49,864 nt of DNA, taken from positions 1 through 49,864 of the forward strand of contig CASEKR010000008.1 in the NCBI GenBank assembly GCA_949288585.1, written 5' to 3'. Under the pieces are notes generated by a model. That model saw nothing but the letters and a program-made list of their open reading frames with translations. It did no database searches and was not told where the DNA came from. This document shows positions 1-7,555 of this stretch, piece by piece (positions within the stretch are counted from its first letter, which is position 1; every line of letters begins with the position of its first letter). Source of the stretch: an uncultured Bacteroides sp. GTDB lineage: Bacteria > Bacteroidota > Bacteroidia > Bacteroidales > Bacteroidaceae. Both the position numbers and the translations under genes were made by a program.

Positions 1-171
1 GGTGATGGTTCCCTGGGTGGTGCCCTCCACTCGGACGGACACGCCGGGCAGCGGTTCTTGCAGGGCGTCGAGCACCTTGCCCGCTACGGTCCTGTTCTGT
101 GCGCGCAGGGCCTGGAGACCGCAGGCCACGAGCAGCAACAGGGTGATTGCATACGTTCTGAATGTTCTCAT
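1..171 (-). CDS. SusC-type TonB-dependent receptor, N-terminal fragment
   Basis: Only the first 57 codons lie in the window; the gene runs off the left edge. The protein begins MRTFRTYAITLLLL, a clear signal peptide, followed by AQNRTVAGKVLDALQEPLPG and VEGTTQGTIT. That is the start of the carboxypeptidase-D regulatory-like domain found at the N-terminus of SusC/RagA outer-membrane receptors. By family it should import a glycan across the outer membrane with a SusD partner, which would be outside the window. It starts 65 bp after the stop of the phosphoesterase on the same strand and has no clear promoter of its own, so the two are probably co-transcribed. The family call is firm; the substrate is unknown. 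Confidence 0.85.
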   Translation of the reverse strand, partial: MRTFRTYAITLLLLVACGLQALRAQNRTVAGKVLDALQEPLPGVSVRVEGTTQGTIT

Positions 172-236
172 AAAGATAAGTATAAGTGTATAAAATGTGA
201 ATTGATGATTCGTTCTTTGTCAGGAGCCGGGGAGGG

Positions 237-2213
237 TTATTCCTTCGTGAAGGCTTTCGGCCGTTCCATCTGCTCCGTCCATTCGTGGCCGAACTGGTCG
301 CGCACGCGGATGGTCAGGTCGGTGTCCGCGTCGGCGGCCTTCACCCGGAAGAAGTGGGGGAACCGCTCGGTGATGAAGTTGGGCACGGACGAGAGGGTGG
401 GCGAGTTGAACCGCTTGACGGTCATCGCGGCGATGTGCAGCGGGTCGTAGGCCCAGACGGCTTGCGGCTCGAGGCGGCGCCCCTGTTCGTCGGTCACTTC
501 CAGCGTCCACGACGGCTGCCAGTTCCAGATGTTTATCAACACTTCGTTGTCCTGGTTGGCGGGGTAGGCGTCGGCGTATTCCATGAATTTCGCCTTCACC
601 TTGGCGGGCACGCCGGCGGGCATCTGCGGCACGTCGGCCAGCGAGAAGCTGACGTTGTTCAGGTCGTACGAGCGGAACTGGTAGTCTTCGTCGCTGCCCG
701 TGGCCTTGTAGAGCCATTGCAGTTCTGTCCCGTCGACGTCCCACACGGCGTATCCGCCCGGCGTGCCGTCGGGGCAGAGGTGCGTGCCCGGCGTCAGGTG
801 TCCCGACCACCACCACGAGCCGCAGATGGCGCCCGTGTTGTGTTCGCTGATGTCGCGTCCGCCCGTCACGGCGTCCTCGGGGGTGACGTTGAAGTTCAGG
901 TGCGTGTGTCCCGTCACGAAGTGGACGCGGTAGCCGTCCAGCGTGCTGAGCAGTTGCTCCGTGTTGGCCGCGTCGTGGTCCACGCGGAATCCTGCCTCCT
1001 CGTCGGGGTAGAACAGTTGCGCGTGCATGACGACCACCAGGGGCGTCCCCTTGTCCACGTGCTCCAGGTCGCGCGCCAGCCAGTTGAGTTGGGCGGCGGA
1101 GACGCGCTTCAGGTAGTCGCGCGAGGTCGTGCCGTCGTAGTTGTCGCAGTCGATGTCGTCCAGCACCACGTAGTGCACCCGTCCGATGTTGAACGAATAA
1201 TACGCCGGCGCGATGAGTTGCGTGTAGGGCCGTCCGGCGGCCAGGTCGCTCGTCGCCTTATAGTCGTAGTCGTGGTTGCCGAGGGTGTGGAATATCTGCA
1301 AGTCCTTCACCTGGCTGTTGATGGTGCGCAGGTAGTCTTCCAGGCCGTAGTCGTTGGAGTACCAGTAGAGGTCCCACGTCATGTCGCCCAGGGTGATGGC
1401 ATACATCTTCTCGCCCGGGTGGCGTTGGCGGTAGGCATTGAGGTCGTTGGTGAAGTCCGTGAACTGCTGCAAGTCGCCCGTGCGGTTGGCCAGGTGCATG
1501 TCGCCCAGCATGAGCACCTTGTACTCGTCCTGTCCTTCTACTTTATTTAATGTGAAGTCCGCGCGCTCGGCAGTCCCGGCGTCGCCCCTCAGCCGCTTGC
1601 AGAACTGGGGCAGCACACCTTCCGACGGCACTTCGTAGCCCGAGGGCACGGAGAGGAAGACGTAGCCCATCGTCTTGTCCGAAGCCAGTTGGTAGACGCC
1701 TTCGGCATTGGTCGTTGTCACTTCCACGCCGTCCGACACGACCACGCCCTCCACCGGGCCGTCTGCCGCCGACACCACGCCGTACAGGGTGGTCGATTCG
1801 TCGAGGGCGAAGTCCAGTTCCCCGGTGATGCTCAGGTAGGTCTTGCCCACCAGCTTCTTGCGTTCCTCGCGCTTGAGGTAGATGCGGTAGTCGCCGCTCT
1901 CGCAGCCCGCCGGGATGCTCACGGTGACTTTGTTGCCCTCCACGCCGACGATGCCGCAGGTGTAGGACACGCCCGTGCCCGACTCGAAGACGAACGTGTC
2001 CGACAGCAGCGGCGCTTCGCCGCCCGCCAGCCGGAACGCATACTCGCCCCCTTGGGCCACTTCGATGAGCGCCGGGCACTCGATTTGCACGTCAAAACTT
2101 TCCGCTCCGCTCCCTTCGCCGTCTTTGCTGCAAGATACCAGGGGAAGGGCGAACGATAAGAGTAGCCACAACAGGTGGCACTTCATTGAACTTTTCATCT
2201 CGTTGTTTCTCAT
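237..2213 (-). CDS. Calcineurin-like metallophosphoesterase lipoprotein
   Basis: A 658-residue exported lipoprotein: the N-terminus ends in the lipobox LVSC followed by SKDGEGSG. All the metallophosphoesterase metal-binding motifs are present in order: LGDMHL, LGDMTWD, GNHDYD, VVMHAQ and GHTH. A small beta-rich N-terminal domain (about residues 120-215) and a C-terminal beta domain (about 500-655) flank the catalytic core, as in the Bacteroides proteins annotated with MetallophosN and MetallophosC domains. It probably hydrolyses a phosphoester or phosphodiester at the periplasmic or outer-membrane face; the substrate cannot be read from the sequence. It precedes a SusC-type receptor on the same strand, so it may prepare a phosphorylated ligand for that system. 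The start could also be at the second Met (2198), five residues in. Confidence 0.88.
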   Translation of the reverse strand: MRNNEMKSSMKCHLLWLLLSFALPLVSCSKDGEGSGAESFDVQIECPALIEVAQGGEYAFRLAGGEAPLLSDTFVFESGTGVSYTCGIVGVEGNKVTVSIPAGCESGDYRIYLKREERKKLVGKTYLSITGELDFALDESTTLYGVVSAADGPVEGVVVSDGVEVTTTNAEGVYQLASDKTMGYVFLSVPSGYEVPSEGVLPQFCKRLRGDAGTAERADFTLNKVEGQDEYKVLMLGDMHLANRTGDLQQFTDFTNDLNAYRQRHPGEKMYAITLGDMTWDLYWYSNDYGLEDYLRTINSQVKDLQIFHTLGNHDYDYKATSDLAAGRPYTQLIAPAYYSFNIGRVHYVVLDDIDCDNYDGTTSRDYLKRVSAAQLNWLARDLEHVDKGTPLVVVMHAQLFYPDEEAGFRVDHDAANTEQLLSTLDGYRVHFVTGHTHLNFNVTPEDAVTGGRDISEHNTGAICGSWWWSGHLTPGTHLCPDGTPGGYAVWDVDGTELQWLYKATGSDEDYQFRSYDLNNVSFSLADVPQMPAGVPAKVKAKFMEYADAYPANQDNEVLINIWNWQPSWTLEVTDEQGRRLEPQAVWAYDPLHIAAMTVKRFNSPTLSSVPNFITERFPHFFRVKAADADTDLTIRVRDQFGHEWTEQMERPKAFTKE

Positions 2214-2362
2214 TATTTATAACTATTCGGATTGCTTCTTTTCCGGCCGCAAAGTTCCGTCATCCCTGTTTCAGCCCCGTTACGGGCGTGTTACTTTTCC
2301 GTTTCGCCGTTATTTTTCTGTAAAAATCCCCTTCCTGCCGACGCTCGTTTCTGATAAATGCC

Positions 2363-2370
2363 TATCTTTG
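2363..2370 (+). promoter_or_regulatory. Bacteroidota -7 box upstream of glyQS
   Basis: TATCTTTG matches the Bacteroidota sigma-ABfr -7 consensus TAnnTTTG exactly and lies 29 bp before the GlyRS ATG. No good -33 TTG is seen at the usual spacing. It sits in the 186-bp gap between divergent genes. Confidence 0.6.
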
Positions 2371-2399
2371 CGGCGTTTCATAACAAGATTGAAAAGAAA

Positions 2400-3832
2400 A
2401 TGGCACAAGAAGACGTTTTTAAGAAACTCGTCTCGCACTGCAAGGAATACGGCTTCGTCTTCCCCAGCAGCGAGATATACGACGGACTGGCCAGAACGGC
2501 GTGGAACTGAAGAACAACATCAAACAATATTGGTGGCAAAGCATGGTCCTGCTGCACGAGAACATCGTCGGCATCGATTCAGCCATCTTCATGCACCCCA
2601 CCATTTGGAAGGCCAGCGGCCATGTTGACGCCTTCAACGATCCCTTGATAGACAACCGCGACTCGAAGAAGCGCTACCGTGCGGACGTGCTCATCGAAGA
2701 CCAGATAGCCAAGTACGACGAGAAGATTGCGAAGGAAGTGGCCAAGGCTGCCAAAAAGTATGGCGACGCCTTCAACGAGCAGGAGTTCCGCTCGACCAAC
2801 GCCCGCGTGCTGGAGCACCAGCAGAAGCGCGACGCCCTGCACGAGCGCTACACCCGCGCCATGAACGCCGGACCCGACCTGAACGAACTGCGCCAGATTA
2901 TCTTGGACGAGGAAATCGTCTGCCCCATCAGCGGCACGAAGAACTGGACCGAAGTGCGCCAGTTCAACCTCATGTTCAGCACCGAGATGGGCTCGACGGC
3001 CGAAGGCTCGATGAAAGTGTACCTGCGCCCCGAGACTGCCCAGGGCATCTTCGTCAACTACCTGAACGTGCAGAAGACCGGCCGCATGAAGATACCCTTC
3101 GGCATCGCACAGATAGGCAAGGCCTTCCGCAACGAGATTGTCGCCCGCCAGTTCATCTTCCGCATGCGTGAGTTCGAACAGATGGAGATGCAGTTCTTCG
3201 TCAAACCCGGCACCGAGCTGGAGTGGTTCAAGAAATGGAAGGAGACGCGCCTGAAGTGGCACAAGGCCCTGGGCTTCGGCGACGACCACTACCGCTTCCA
3301 CGACCACGAGAAGCTGGCCCACTATGCCAACGCCGCCACCGACATCGAGTTCCTCATGCCCTTCGGCTTCAAGGAAGTGGAAGGCATCCACAGCCGCACG
3401 AACTTCGACCTGTCGCAACACGAGAAATTCTCCGGAAAGAACATCAAATACTTCTACCGCGAAGAGCAGCTGGAGAACGGCGAGACCCGCGTCGTGCTGA
3501 AACTGCCCGCCGCCCTCGCCCCGGTGAAGCTGGCCGTGATGCCCCTCGTCAAGAAGGACGGCCTGCCCGAAAAGGCGCGCGAAATCATCGACGGCCTGAA
3601 GTTCCACTTCAACTGCAAGTATGCCGAGAAGGACAGCATCGGCAAGCGTTACCGCCGCCAGGACGCCATCGGAACACCCTACTGCGTGACCGTCGACCAC
3701 GAGACGCTCAACGACAACTGCGTCACCCTGCGCGACCGCGACACCATGCGCCAGGAGCGCGTGCCCATCGCCGACCTGGACCGCCTCATCGCCGACCGCG
3801 TCAGCATCACGTCGCTGCTGAAAACGCTGTAA
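2400..3832 (+). pseudogene. glyQS: Glycyl-tRNA synthetase, disrupted by two deletions
   Basis: This is the single-chain, eukaryote/Thermus-type class II glycyl-tRNA synthetase that charges tRNA-Gly. ATG 2400 opens MAQEDVFKKLVSHCKEYG, but the frame stops at 2508-2510. The rest continues in another frame from about 2491 (QNGVELKNNIKQYW) to 3832. The family has about seven residues (xxVYDYG) between YDGL and QNGVELK; here two bases remain, which implies a 19-nt frameshifting deletion near 2489. A second lesion is in frame: NIKYF joins directly to YREEQLENGE at about 3454, so about 30 residues are missing, including class II motif 3 (the VPYVIE-x-S-x-GVDR segment). Motif 2 (FRNEI) and the anticodon-binding domain (GTPYCVTVDHETL) are intact. 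As written the gene cannot make an active enzyme. It is either an assembly error or a recent pseudogene with another GlyRS elsewhere. Confidence 0.85.
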
Positions 3833-3867
3833 ATGAAGAATGAAGAACTAAGACTGAAGGATTAAGA
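3833..3867 (+). repeat. Heptanucleotide array (ATGAAGA type)
   Basis: About five degenerate 7-bp units (ATGAAGA, ATGAAGA, ACTAAGA, CTGAAGG, ATTAAGA) begin right after the GlyRS stop. They run into the ATG of the FKBP gene, whose own start (ATGAAGA) is the next unit in phase. Confidence 0.7.
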
Positions 3868-4524
3868 ATGAAGAACCGTTTTTGTTTTCTTTCCCTCTGC
3901 GCCCTCCTCTGCACGGCCTTCTTCGCCGCGTGCGACGAGACCGAGGAGGTGTCGGCCTACGACAACTGGCAGGCGCGCAACGAGGCGTTCATCGACTCCA
4001 TCCGCACCGAGGCGGGCGACAACTACCTGACGTGGCTCAACCCCGACACGCGCGCCACCGTCGACCTCCAGACGCAGCAGATGGAGCCGGGCGAGCTTTA
4101 CGCCCTGCTCGTGCAGGACGGGGGCAACACCGACGGCCGCCAGTACGTCTACTGCAAGAAGCTGGTGAATAACCCCGACGGGGAGCGGGTGCTCTATACG
4201 GACAACGTGAACGTCTATTATTATGGAACCTTGATGAACAACGTTTCTTTCGACGGCAATTTCGATGGTTGGGGCGCGACGGACGTGCTCGAACCGGCGG
4301 ATTTTACGGAGCGTTGGTACACGGAATTTGACGAACCGGCGGAGTTTGCCGTCAGTGGCCTGGTGTCCGGCTTCACCTGGGCGTTGCAATACTGCCGCAC
4401 GGGCGAGCGTTGGATAGTCTACATTCCTTGGCAATCGGGTTACGGGGACTCGGAAAACGGTTCCATTCCCGCCTATTCGACGCTGGTGTTCGACTTCATA
4501 GTCGACGGCATTGTGACTGATTGA
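3868..4524 (+). CDS. FKBP-type peptidyl-prolyl isomerase lipoprotein
   Basis: A 218-residue lipoprotein with signal peptide and lipobox FFAAC (Cys at about residue 22). The C-terminal half carries an FKBP core: GLVSGFTWALQYCRTGERW, VYIPWQSGYGD and IPAYSTLVFDFIVDGI. These correspond to the family pattern GxxxALxxMxxGxxxxxxIPxxLAYG...IPPxxTLxFxVEL. Family members catalyse cis-trans isomerisation of X-Pro bonds and help fold exported proteins; this one would be anchored in the periplasm. The N-terminal half is lineage-specific. It follows glyQS with only a repeat array between them and ends at a strong terminator, so the two form an operon. Several canonical active-site aromatics are diverged, so isomerase activity is not certain. 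Confidence 0.85.
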   Translation: MKNRFCFLSLCALLCTAFFAACDETEEVSAYDNWQARNEAFIDSIRTEAGDNYLTWLNPDTRATVDLQTQQMEPGELYALLVQDGGNTDGRQYVYCKKLVNNPDGERVLYTDNVNVYYYGTLMNNVSFDGNFDGWGATDVLEPADFTERWYTEFDEPAEFAVSGLVSGFTWALQYCRTGERWIVYIPWQSGYGDSENGSIPAYSTLVFDFIVDGIVTD

Positions 4525-4560
4525 GTTTCGAAAAAAAAAGATACCCAAAATGGGAAGGAA

Positions 4561-4590
4561 AGGGCCCGCTGTGAAGCGTGCCCTTTTTTT
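4561..4590 (+). terminator. Rho-independent terminator of glyQS-FKBP
   Basis: Stem AGGGCCCGC (4561-4569), loop TGTGAA, stem GCGTGCCCT (4576-4584) with one mismatch, then six T after the stem. Confidence 0.8.
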
Positions 4591-4599
4591 GTGTAAAAG

Positions 4600-4777
4600 C
4601 CTGTTGCTTAAAAGAATCGCTTTCTCTGTCATTAGCTACGCTCAAAACCACTTTTAACTATTTCATTAAGGTATAGTCTGAACGAAGTGAAGAATCTCCC
4701 GTATGCGTATGGGAGGTGTCTCGACTACGCTTCGCTCCGCGAAGTAAGACAGAGAAAGCGATTTTTAAACAGGTTCT
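4600..4777. repeat. MITE-like element with about 26-bp inverted ends
   Basis: The left end CCTGTTGCTTAAAAGAATCG continues into CTTTCTCTGTC. The right end, read in reverse complement, is CCTGTTTAAAAATCG followed by CTTTCTCTGTC. The ends are therefore inverted repeats of about 26 bp enclosing about 120 bp with no coding potential. The interior contains the palindromic arm CTGAACGAAGTGAAGAATCT seen in the other dispersed palindromes of this window. Confidence 0.65.
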
Positions 4778-4847
4778 GAGTTTTGAAAAAAAAGATACCT
4801 GAAATGGGAAGGAAAGAGGGGGTATCAAAAATGAGCGTTGCTATCAA

Positions 4848-4934
4848 ACTGTCATGCTGAACGCATGTGAAGCATCTCCCGCAAGCAAAAGTCAGCAGGA
4901 GATTCTTCACTTCGTTCAGAATGACAGAGAAAGC
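4848..4934. repeat. Dispersed imperfect palindrome (copy 2)
   Basis: The left arm (GTCATGCTGAACGCATGTGA and on to CATCTCC) pairs with the right arm (GGAGATTCTTCACTTCGTTC and on to AGAATGAC), with a short loop between. It is followed by the shared tail GACAGAGAAAGCGG. It could fold into a long hairpin. It lies just downstream of the toxin gene and may also help end its transcript. Confidence 0.7.
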
Positions 4935-4948
4935 GGTTTGGTACGCCT

Positions 4949-5293
4949 TCACTTATAATACCGGGACAGCCGCACCAATTCCCGGATTTCCTGATCGGAG
5001 AGGTTCTCGCGTTCGGACTTGTCGTAGATAGCCAAGAGGGTGATGCGTCCCTCGTCGATGCTGACCACGGCTTCCGTGTCCGTCAGCACGCGCGCGCCCC
5101 CGCGTTTCCCCTTTCCCTTGCTGGCGATGCCGAGGCGGATTTTGCGGACGTTGTCGCCCAAGTCGGTGCCGAGGTAGGGGTTCTCGCGTAGCTCTTCTTG
5201 CAGTAATTTCAGTTCGCCGGCCAGCGAGCGATATTTCTTGCCGAGCCGTTTGGCCGCTTTGTCGAAATAGGGGATGCTGTGTATCTCTATCAT
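4949..5293 (-). CDS. RelE/HigB-type toxin of a type II toxin-antitoxin pair
   Basis: A 114-residue protein beginning MIEIHSIPYFDKAAKRLGKK and containing NVRKIRLGIASKGKGKRGGA followed by RVLT. That is the RelE-superfamily pattern (K/R-x-R, then GKGKxGGxRV), and it ends in an ITLLAIYDKSERENLSDQEI strand-helix unit. Members are ribosome-dependent mRNA interferases or related RNases that slow translation under stress. It overlaps the antitoxin gene by 4 bp (ATGA), so the two are translationally coupled, antitoxin first. The basic residues expected of a catalytic surface are kept and nothing suggests decay. The target mRNA sites cannot be inferred. Confidence 0.85.
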   Translation of the reverse strand: MIEIHSIPYFDKAAKRLGKKYRSLAGELKLLQEELRENPYLGTDLGDNVRKIRLGIASKGKGKRGGARVLTDTEAVVSIDEGRITLLAIYDKSERENLSDQEIRELVRLSRYYK

Positions 5294-5568
5294 ACGGCAG
5301 GTGCTTTCTCCATTTCGGCCAGTTCTTCAATCAGTTCGTCCAAGGGGCGTGTTTGGAGGTTTCCCGCTTTGATTTCGTCCAGTTCGCGGAACGCCTCGCG
5401 CAGTTCGTCCAGCATCTCCTGCCGCTGGCGGGCGTGGCGTTGCTCGCGCGTCTCGGCATTCTTGCGGATGCGGCGGATGGAGCGGATGGCTTTCTTCACC
5501 AACTCTTCGTTGTCGATGATGGCCTGCATTTCTTCGTCCAACGTGTGTCTCAATTCCATTGTAGTCAT
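5290..5568 (-). CDS. Putative antitoxin partner of the RelE-type toxin
   Basis: A 92-residue, highly charged, almost wholly helical protein (for example ETREQRHARQRQEMLDELRE) with no recognisable DNA-binding fold. It lies directly upstream of and overlaps the RelE-type toxin gene, in the usual antitoxin-first order. The C-terminal LDELIEELAEMEKAPAV is acidic and amphipathic, as expected of a segment that wraps a basic toxin. The function rests on this position and on its size; the sequence alone would not identify it. It has its own promoter about 30 bp upstream. Confidence 0.75.
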   Translation of the reverse strand: MTTMELRHTLDEEMQAIIDNEELVKKAIRSIRRIRKNAETREQRHARQRQEMLDELREAFRELDEIKAGNLQTRPLDELIEELAEMEKAPAV

Positions 5569-5598
5569 GGCTCTTGGTGGTTTAGGGGTTTCTCAGGG

Positions 5599-5629
5599 CA
5601 AAGTTACGGTTATTTCCCTGATTTTCCAA
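5599..5629 (-). promoter_or_regulatory. Promoter of the toxin-antitoxin operon
   Basis: On the minus strand, TTG (5627-5629), a 20-bp spacer and TAACTTTG (5599-5606) form a full -33/-7 Bacteroidota promoter 31 bp before the antitoxin start. Confidence 0.7.
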
Positions 5630-5675
5630 CTACTGGTGCGAGATTCTTCCGCTTCTATGTCCCCCCTTGCGGCCC

Positions 5676-5755
5676 TGCCACGGAGTGCACTCCCCGCTTG
5701 TCCCGGGTGCACTCTCCGCTGGTCCCGGGCGCGGCGCTTGCGGGCGGTGGCTTAT
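5676..5755. repeat. GC-rich dispersed repeat (copy 1)
   Basis: Tandem, degenerate units such as CGCTTGTCCCGGGTGCACTC and CGCTGGTCCCGGGCGC. Related units recur near 15.4, 22.1, 40.3 and 48.3 kb. The 334-bp gap 5569-5902 holds the toxin-antitoxin promoter, this repeat and the next promoter, and no gene that I can support. Confidence 0.6.
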
Positions 5756-5832
5756 CCGTTTCTGTTTCAACGGTTTGTTGTTTTTATTGCGAAAATCATG
5801 CGGAAATATTTCTTCGTATGGGATAAATCGTC

Positions 5833-5840
5833 TATATTTG
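5833..5840 (+). promoter_or_regulatory. -7 box of the zinc-ribbon/DUF4373 genes
   Basis: TATATTTG, an exact TAnnTTTG match, lies 62 bp before the ATG at 5903. A 13-codon reading frame (ATG 5850, MKTKPLLEKRFLL) lies in the leader, with no sign that it is translated. Confidence 0.55.
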
Positions 5841-5902
5841 TAGGCGAAATGAAAACAAAACCATTGCTTGAAAAACGTTTTTTACTTTGAAAGGAAAGAC
5901 CT

Positions 5903-6244
5903 ATGGAAACAGAACTTTTTAACCAGGAAAACATGGCAGACTCTACATCTGCCTATTGTGAATGCAGCTGCTGCCACCGCCTCTTGCCCGTCGGGCAGTT
6001 TTACCTGCACAACCAGGGCGGTCGCCGCGAACGCCGCTGCAAGGATTGCCGCCGCCGCGCCCGCCGCATGCGCCGGATGCTCGTGCCCCGCCCTTCGGCG
6101 GACATCGCCGGGCACACGGACATCTTCCGCGAGGACGACCGCGCTCGCCGCCTCGAACTCATCCTGCGCGCCAAGCAACTGGTGCGCGACAGCATAGAGC
6201 GGCGCGCCCGCCGCCTGCGCGAATGGGACTTCCTGCGTTCATAA
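5903..6244 (+). CDS. Small zinc-ribbon protein, function unknown
   Basis: A 113-residue basic protein. After an acidic N-terminus (METELFNQENMADS) comes a cysteine cluster, YCECSCCHRLLPVGQFYLHN, and then a second pair, RRCKDCRRRARRMRR. The spacing of C-x2-C and C-x2-C about 25 residues apart is that of a zinc ribbon like those at the start of HNH-type and phage-associated proteins, but no nuclease residues follow. The Arg-rich helix after the second knuckle suggests nucleic-acid binding. The start is supported by AAGGAAAGACCT just upstream, one of the few purine-rich leaders here. It is followed by a heptamer array and the DUF4373 gene on the same strand. Confidence 0.7.
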   Translation: METELFNQENMADSTSAYCECSCCHRLLPVGQFYLHNQGGRRERRCKDCRRRARRMRRMLVPRPSADIAGHTDIFREDDRARRLELILRAKQLVRDSIERRARRLREWDFLRS

Positions 6245-6330
6245 CTCCTCATTCCTCATTCTCAATTCTCAATTCTTCATTCTTCATTTTTAATTCTTCA
6301 TTCTTCATTCTTCATTCTTCATTTTTAATT
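6245..6330. repeat. Heptanucleotide array (TTCATTC type)
   Basis: About eleven 7-bp units of TTCATTC/TTCAATTC/TTTTAATTC type fill the gap between the zinc-ribbon gene and DUF4373, ending four bases before the DUF4373 ATG. Confidence 0.75.
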
Positions 6331-6333
6331 CCC

Positions 6334-7278
6334 ATGGCCCGCATCAAGAAACGGGGACTCGACTACTTCCCCATGAACACCGATTTCTGGCAGAACCGCT
6401 CCGTGCGCCGTCTGCTCAAGCGCGAGGGCGACGCCGCGATGGCCGCCCTGCTGGGCGCTATGTCCATCATCTATGCCGACGAGGGCTACTACGTCCTGGC
6501 CGACGACGCCTTCTGCGAAGACCTGGCCGACGACCTCTACAGCCTCGAGGCTGCCGACGTGCGCCGCGTGCTGCGGACCGCCGTCGAGGTGGGGCTGTTC
6601 GACCAGCGGCTGTTCGAGGAGTATGGCATCCTTACGTCGGAGGAAATCCAACGCCAGTTCGTCTTTAGCAAACGCACGCGCAACCGCCCCGTGCTGGACG
6701 AGCGTTTCAACCTGCTTCCGTCCGACGACCAACCCGCCGCCCCGTCTGCCGAGGCTCCGGAAGGGGAGGAGAAAATGCAGGAAAAACGTACCGAAGGTAC
6801 ACAAAACGTGCAAAAATGCCCCGAAAATGCAGAAATAATGTACCAAAGTACACAAAGCACAGCACAGCATAGCACAGCAAAGCAAAGAAAAGAAAACCTC
6901 CTCCCTGACGGTTCCCCCCAAACCGGGGGGACCCCCTCTGCCGCCGCCCCGGAGGCTGCGGAGGAGGATTCTTTGTGGGAAGATAAGAACGCCGCCGGCA
7001 AGCCCCGCGAATGGACACACGGCGACATCGCCCGCCTCACGCCGCCGCCCGACGGCCTGCGCCGCAACCTCGACGGCCTGCGCCTGACGCTCGACCAGTT
7101 CCGCGTTGCGCCCCGCGAGCAGTACGCCATCATCCGCCTGAGCAACTACGGCCTCATTGGCCATCCCGTCTGGCAGGGCTTCGTGCAGTTGCGCGCCAGC
7201 CGGGGCAAAATCCGCGAGCCGGGGCGCTTCCTCCTCAGCCTCTGCCATCCCCGGCGCGCTTCCGCCAGCGGCGGGTGA
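6334..7278 (+). CDS. DUF4373 (Lin1244/Lin1753-like N-terminal domain) protein
   Basis: A 314-residue protein. Residues 1-115 (MARIKKRGLDYFPMNTDFW, then AALLGAMSIIYADEGYYV and VGLFDQRLFEEYGILTSEEI) are a DUF4373 domain, a winged-helix-like fold related to the N-terminus of phage replication-initiation proteins. A low-complexity linker (about 130-215) leads to a conserved C-terminal helix pair (QYAIIRLSNYGLIGHPVWQG, then PGRFLLSLC). The family is common in Bacteroides chromosomes next to HU-like and smalltalk genes; its role is not established. ATG 6334 follows a heptamer array. The linker coding sequence is far more AT-rich than the rest and contains pentamer repeats, so its length may vary. 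Confidence 0.85.
   Translation: MARIKKRGLDYFPMNTDFWQNRSVRRLLKREGDAAMAALLGAMSIIYADEGYYVLADDAFCEDLADDLYSLEAADVRRVLRTAVEVGLFDQRLFEEYGILTSEEIQRQFVFSKRTRNRPVLDERFNLLPSDDQPAAPSAEAPEGEEKMQEKRTEGTQNVQKCPENAEIMYQSTQSTAQHSTAKQRKENLLPDGSPQTGGTPSAAAPEAAEEDSLWEDKNAAGKPREWTHGDIARLTPPPDGLRRNLDGLRLTLDQFRVAPREQYAIIRLSNYGLIGHPVWQGFVQLRASRGKIREPGRFLLSLCHPRRASASGG
6856..6895 (+). repeat. Pentanucleotide repeat inside the DUF4373 coding sequence
   Basis: Eight 5-bp units in a row (AGCAC, AGCAC, AGCAT, AGCAC, AGCAA, AGCAA, AGAAA, AGAAA) encode the Ser/Thr/Gln/Lys-rich linker. Gain or loss of one unit would shift the frame. Confidence 0.75.
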
Positions 7279-7318
7279 GGCGCGTGGTCCTTTGCTGTCC
7301 TCGCGCCCTTTTCTTTTC

Positions 7319-7383
7319 TTGTCATCCTGAGCGGAGCCCGTAGGGCGTAGTCGAAGGATCTCCCTTATGACAGAGAAAGCGGG
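7319..7383. repeat. Dispersed imperfect palindrome (copy 3)
   Basis: TTGTCATCCTGAGCGGAGCC, then GTAGTCGAAGGATCTCCC, then the shared tail ATGACAGAGAAAGCGG. It is shorter and more degenerate than the copies at 4.9 and 48.5 kb. It lies between DUF4373 and the HU-like gene. Confidence 0.6.
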
Positions 7384-7477
7384 GCGGGGAGAAGGGGAAA
7401 CGCACCCCTTCATCAAAAAAAATGCGGTTCGGGGAACACTTTTGCGAAGAAAACGTATTTGTTTTGAAAATTATGCT

Positions 7478-7485
7478 TACCTTTG
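7478..7485 (+). promoter_or_regulatory. -7 box of the HU-like gene
   Basis: TACCTTTG, an exact -7 consensus match, lies 70 bp before the chosen ATG. A TTTG at 7458-7461 is closer than the normal -33 spacing. The box lies downstream of an upstream in-frame ATG at 7367, which supports the later start for the HU-like protein. Confidence 0.55.
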
Positions 7486-7555
7486 CACTGTCGATAAGGC
7501 CGAAACGACACAGAGAATAAACAAACTTAGTATTTACTCAAAAACATTATTGCTT

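Larger units (their letters stand above)
4523..4820. repeat. Pair of about 44-bp direct repeats flanking a palindromic insert
   Basis: The copies at about 4523-4566 and 4773-4818 share GAGTTTYGAAAAAAAA, then AGATACCYRAAATGGGAAGG and AAAG, with a few substitutions. The left copy overlaps the stop of the FKBP gene and feeds into its terminator. The right copy lies beyond the palindromic element. This looks like a local duplication around an insertion. The whole 425-bp gap 4525-4948 is filled by these repeats, the terminator and two palindromic elements; no gene is seen in it. Confidence 0.7.

Noticed and set aside
2501-3832. GTG at 2501 as the true start of a shorter functional GlyRS
   Set aside because: The preceding 100 bases encode the conserved N-terminus of the family in another frame, and the shorter protein would lack the first core segment and still miss motif 3.
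5850-5891. 13-codon leader peptide (MKTKPLLEKRFLL) before the zinc-ribbon gene
   Set aside because: It has no regulatory codon run and no attenuator structure that I could find; chance is enough to explain it.
6325-7416. 363-codon minus-strand frame across DUF4373
   Set aside because: DUF4373 is clearly coding on the plus strand. The minus frame runs through a repeat element and has no conserved features.
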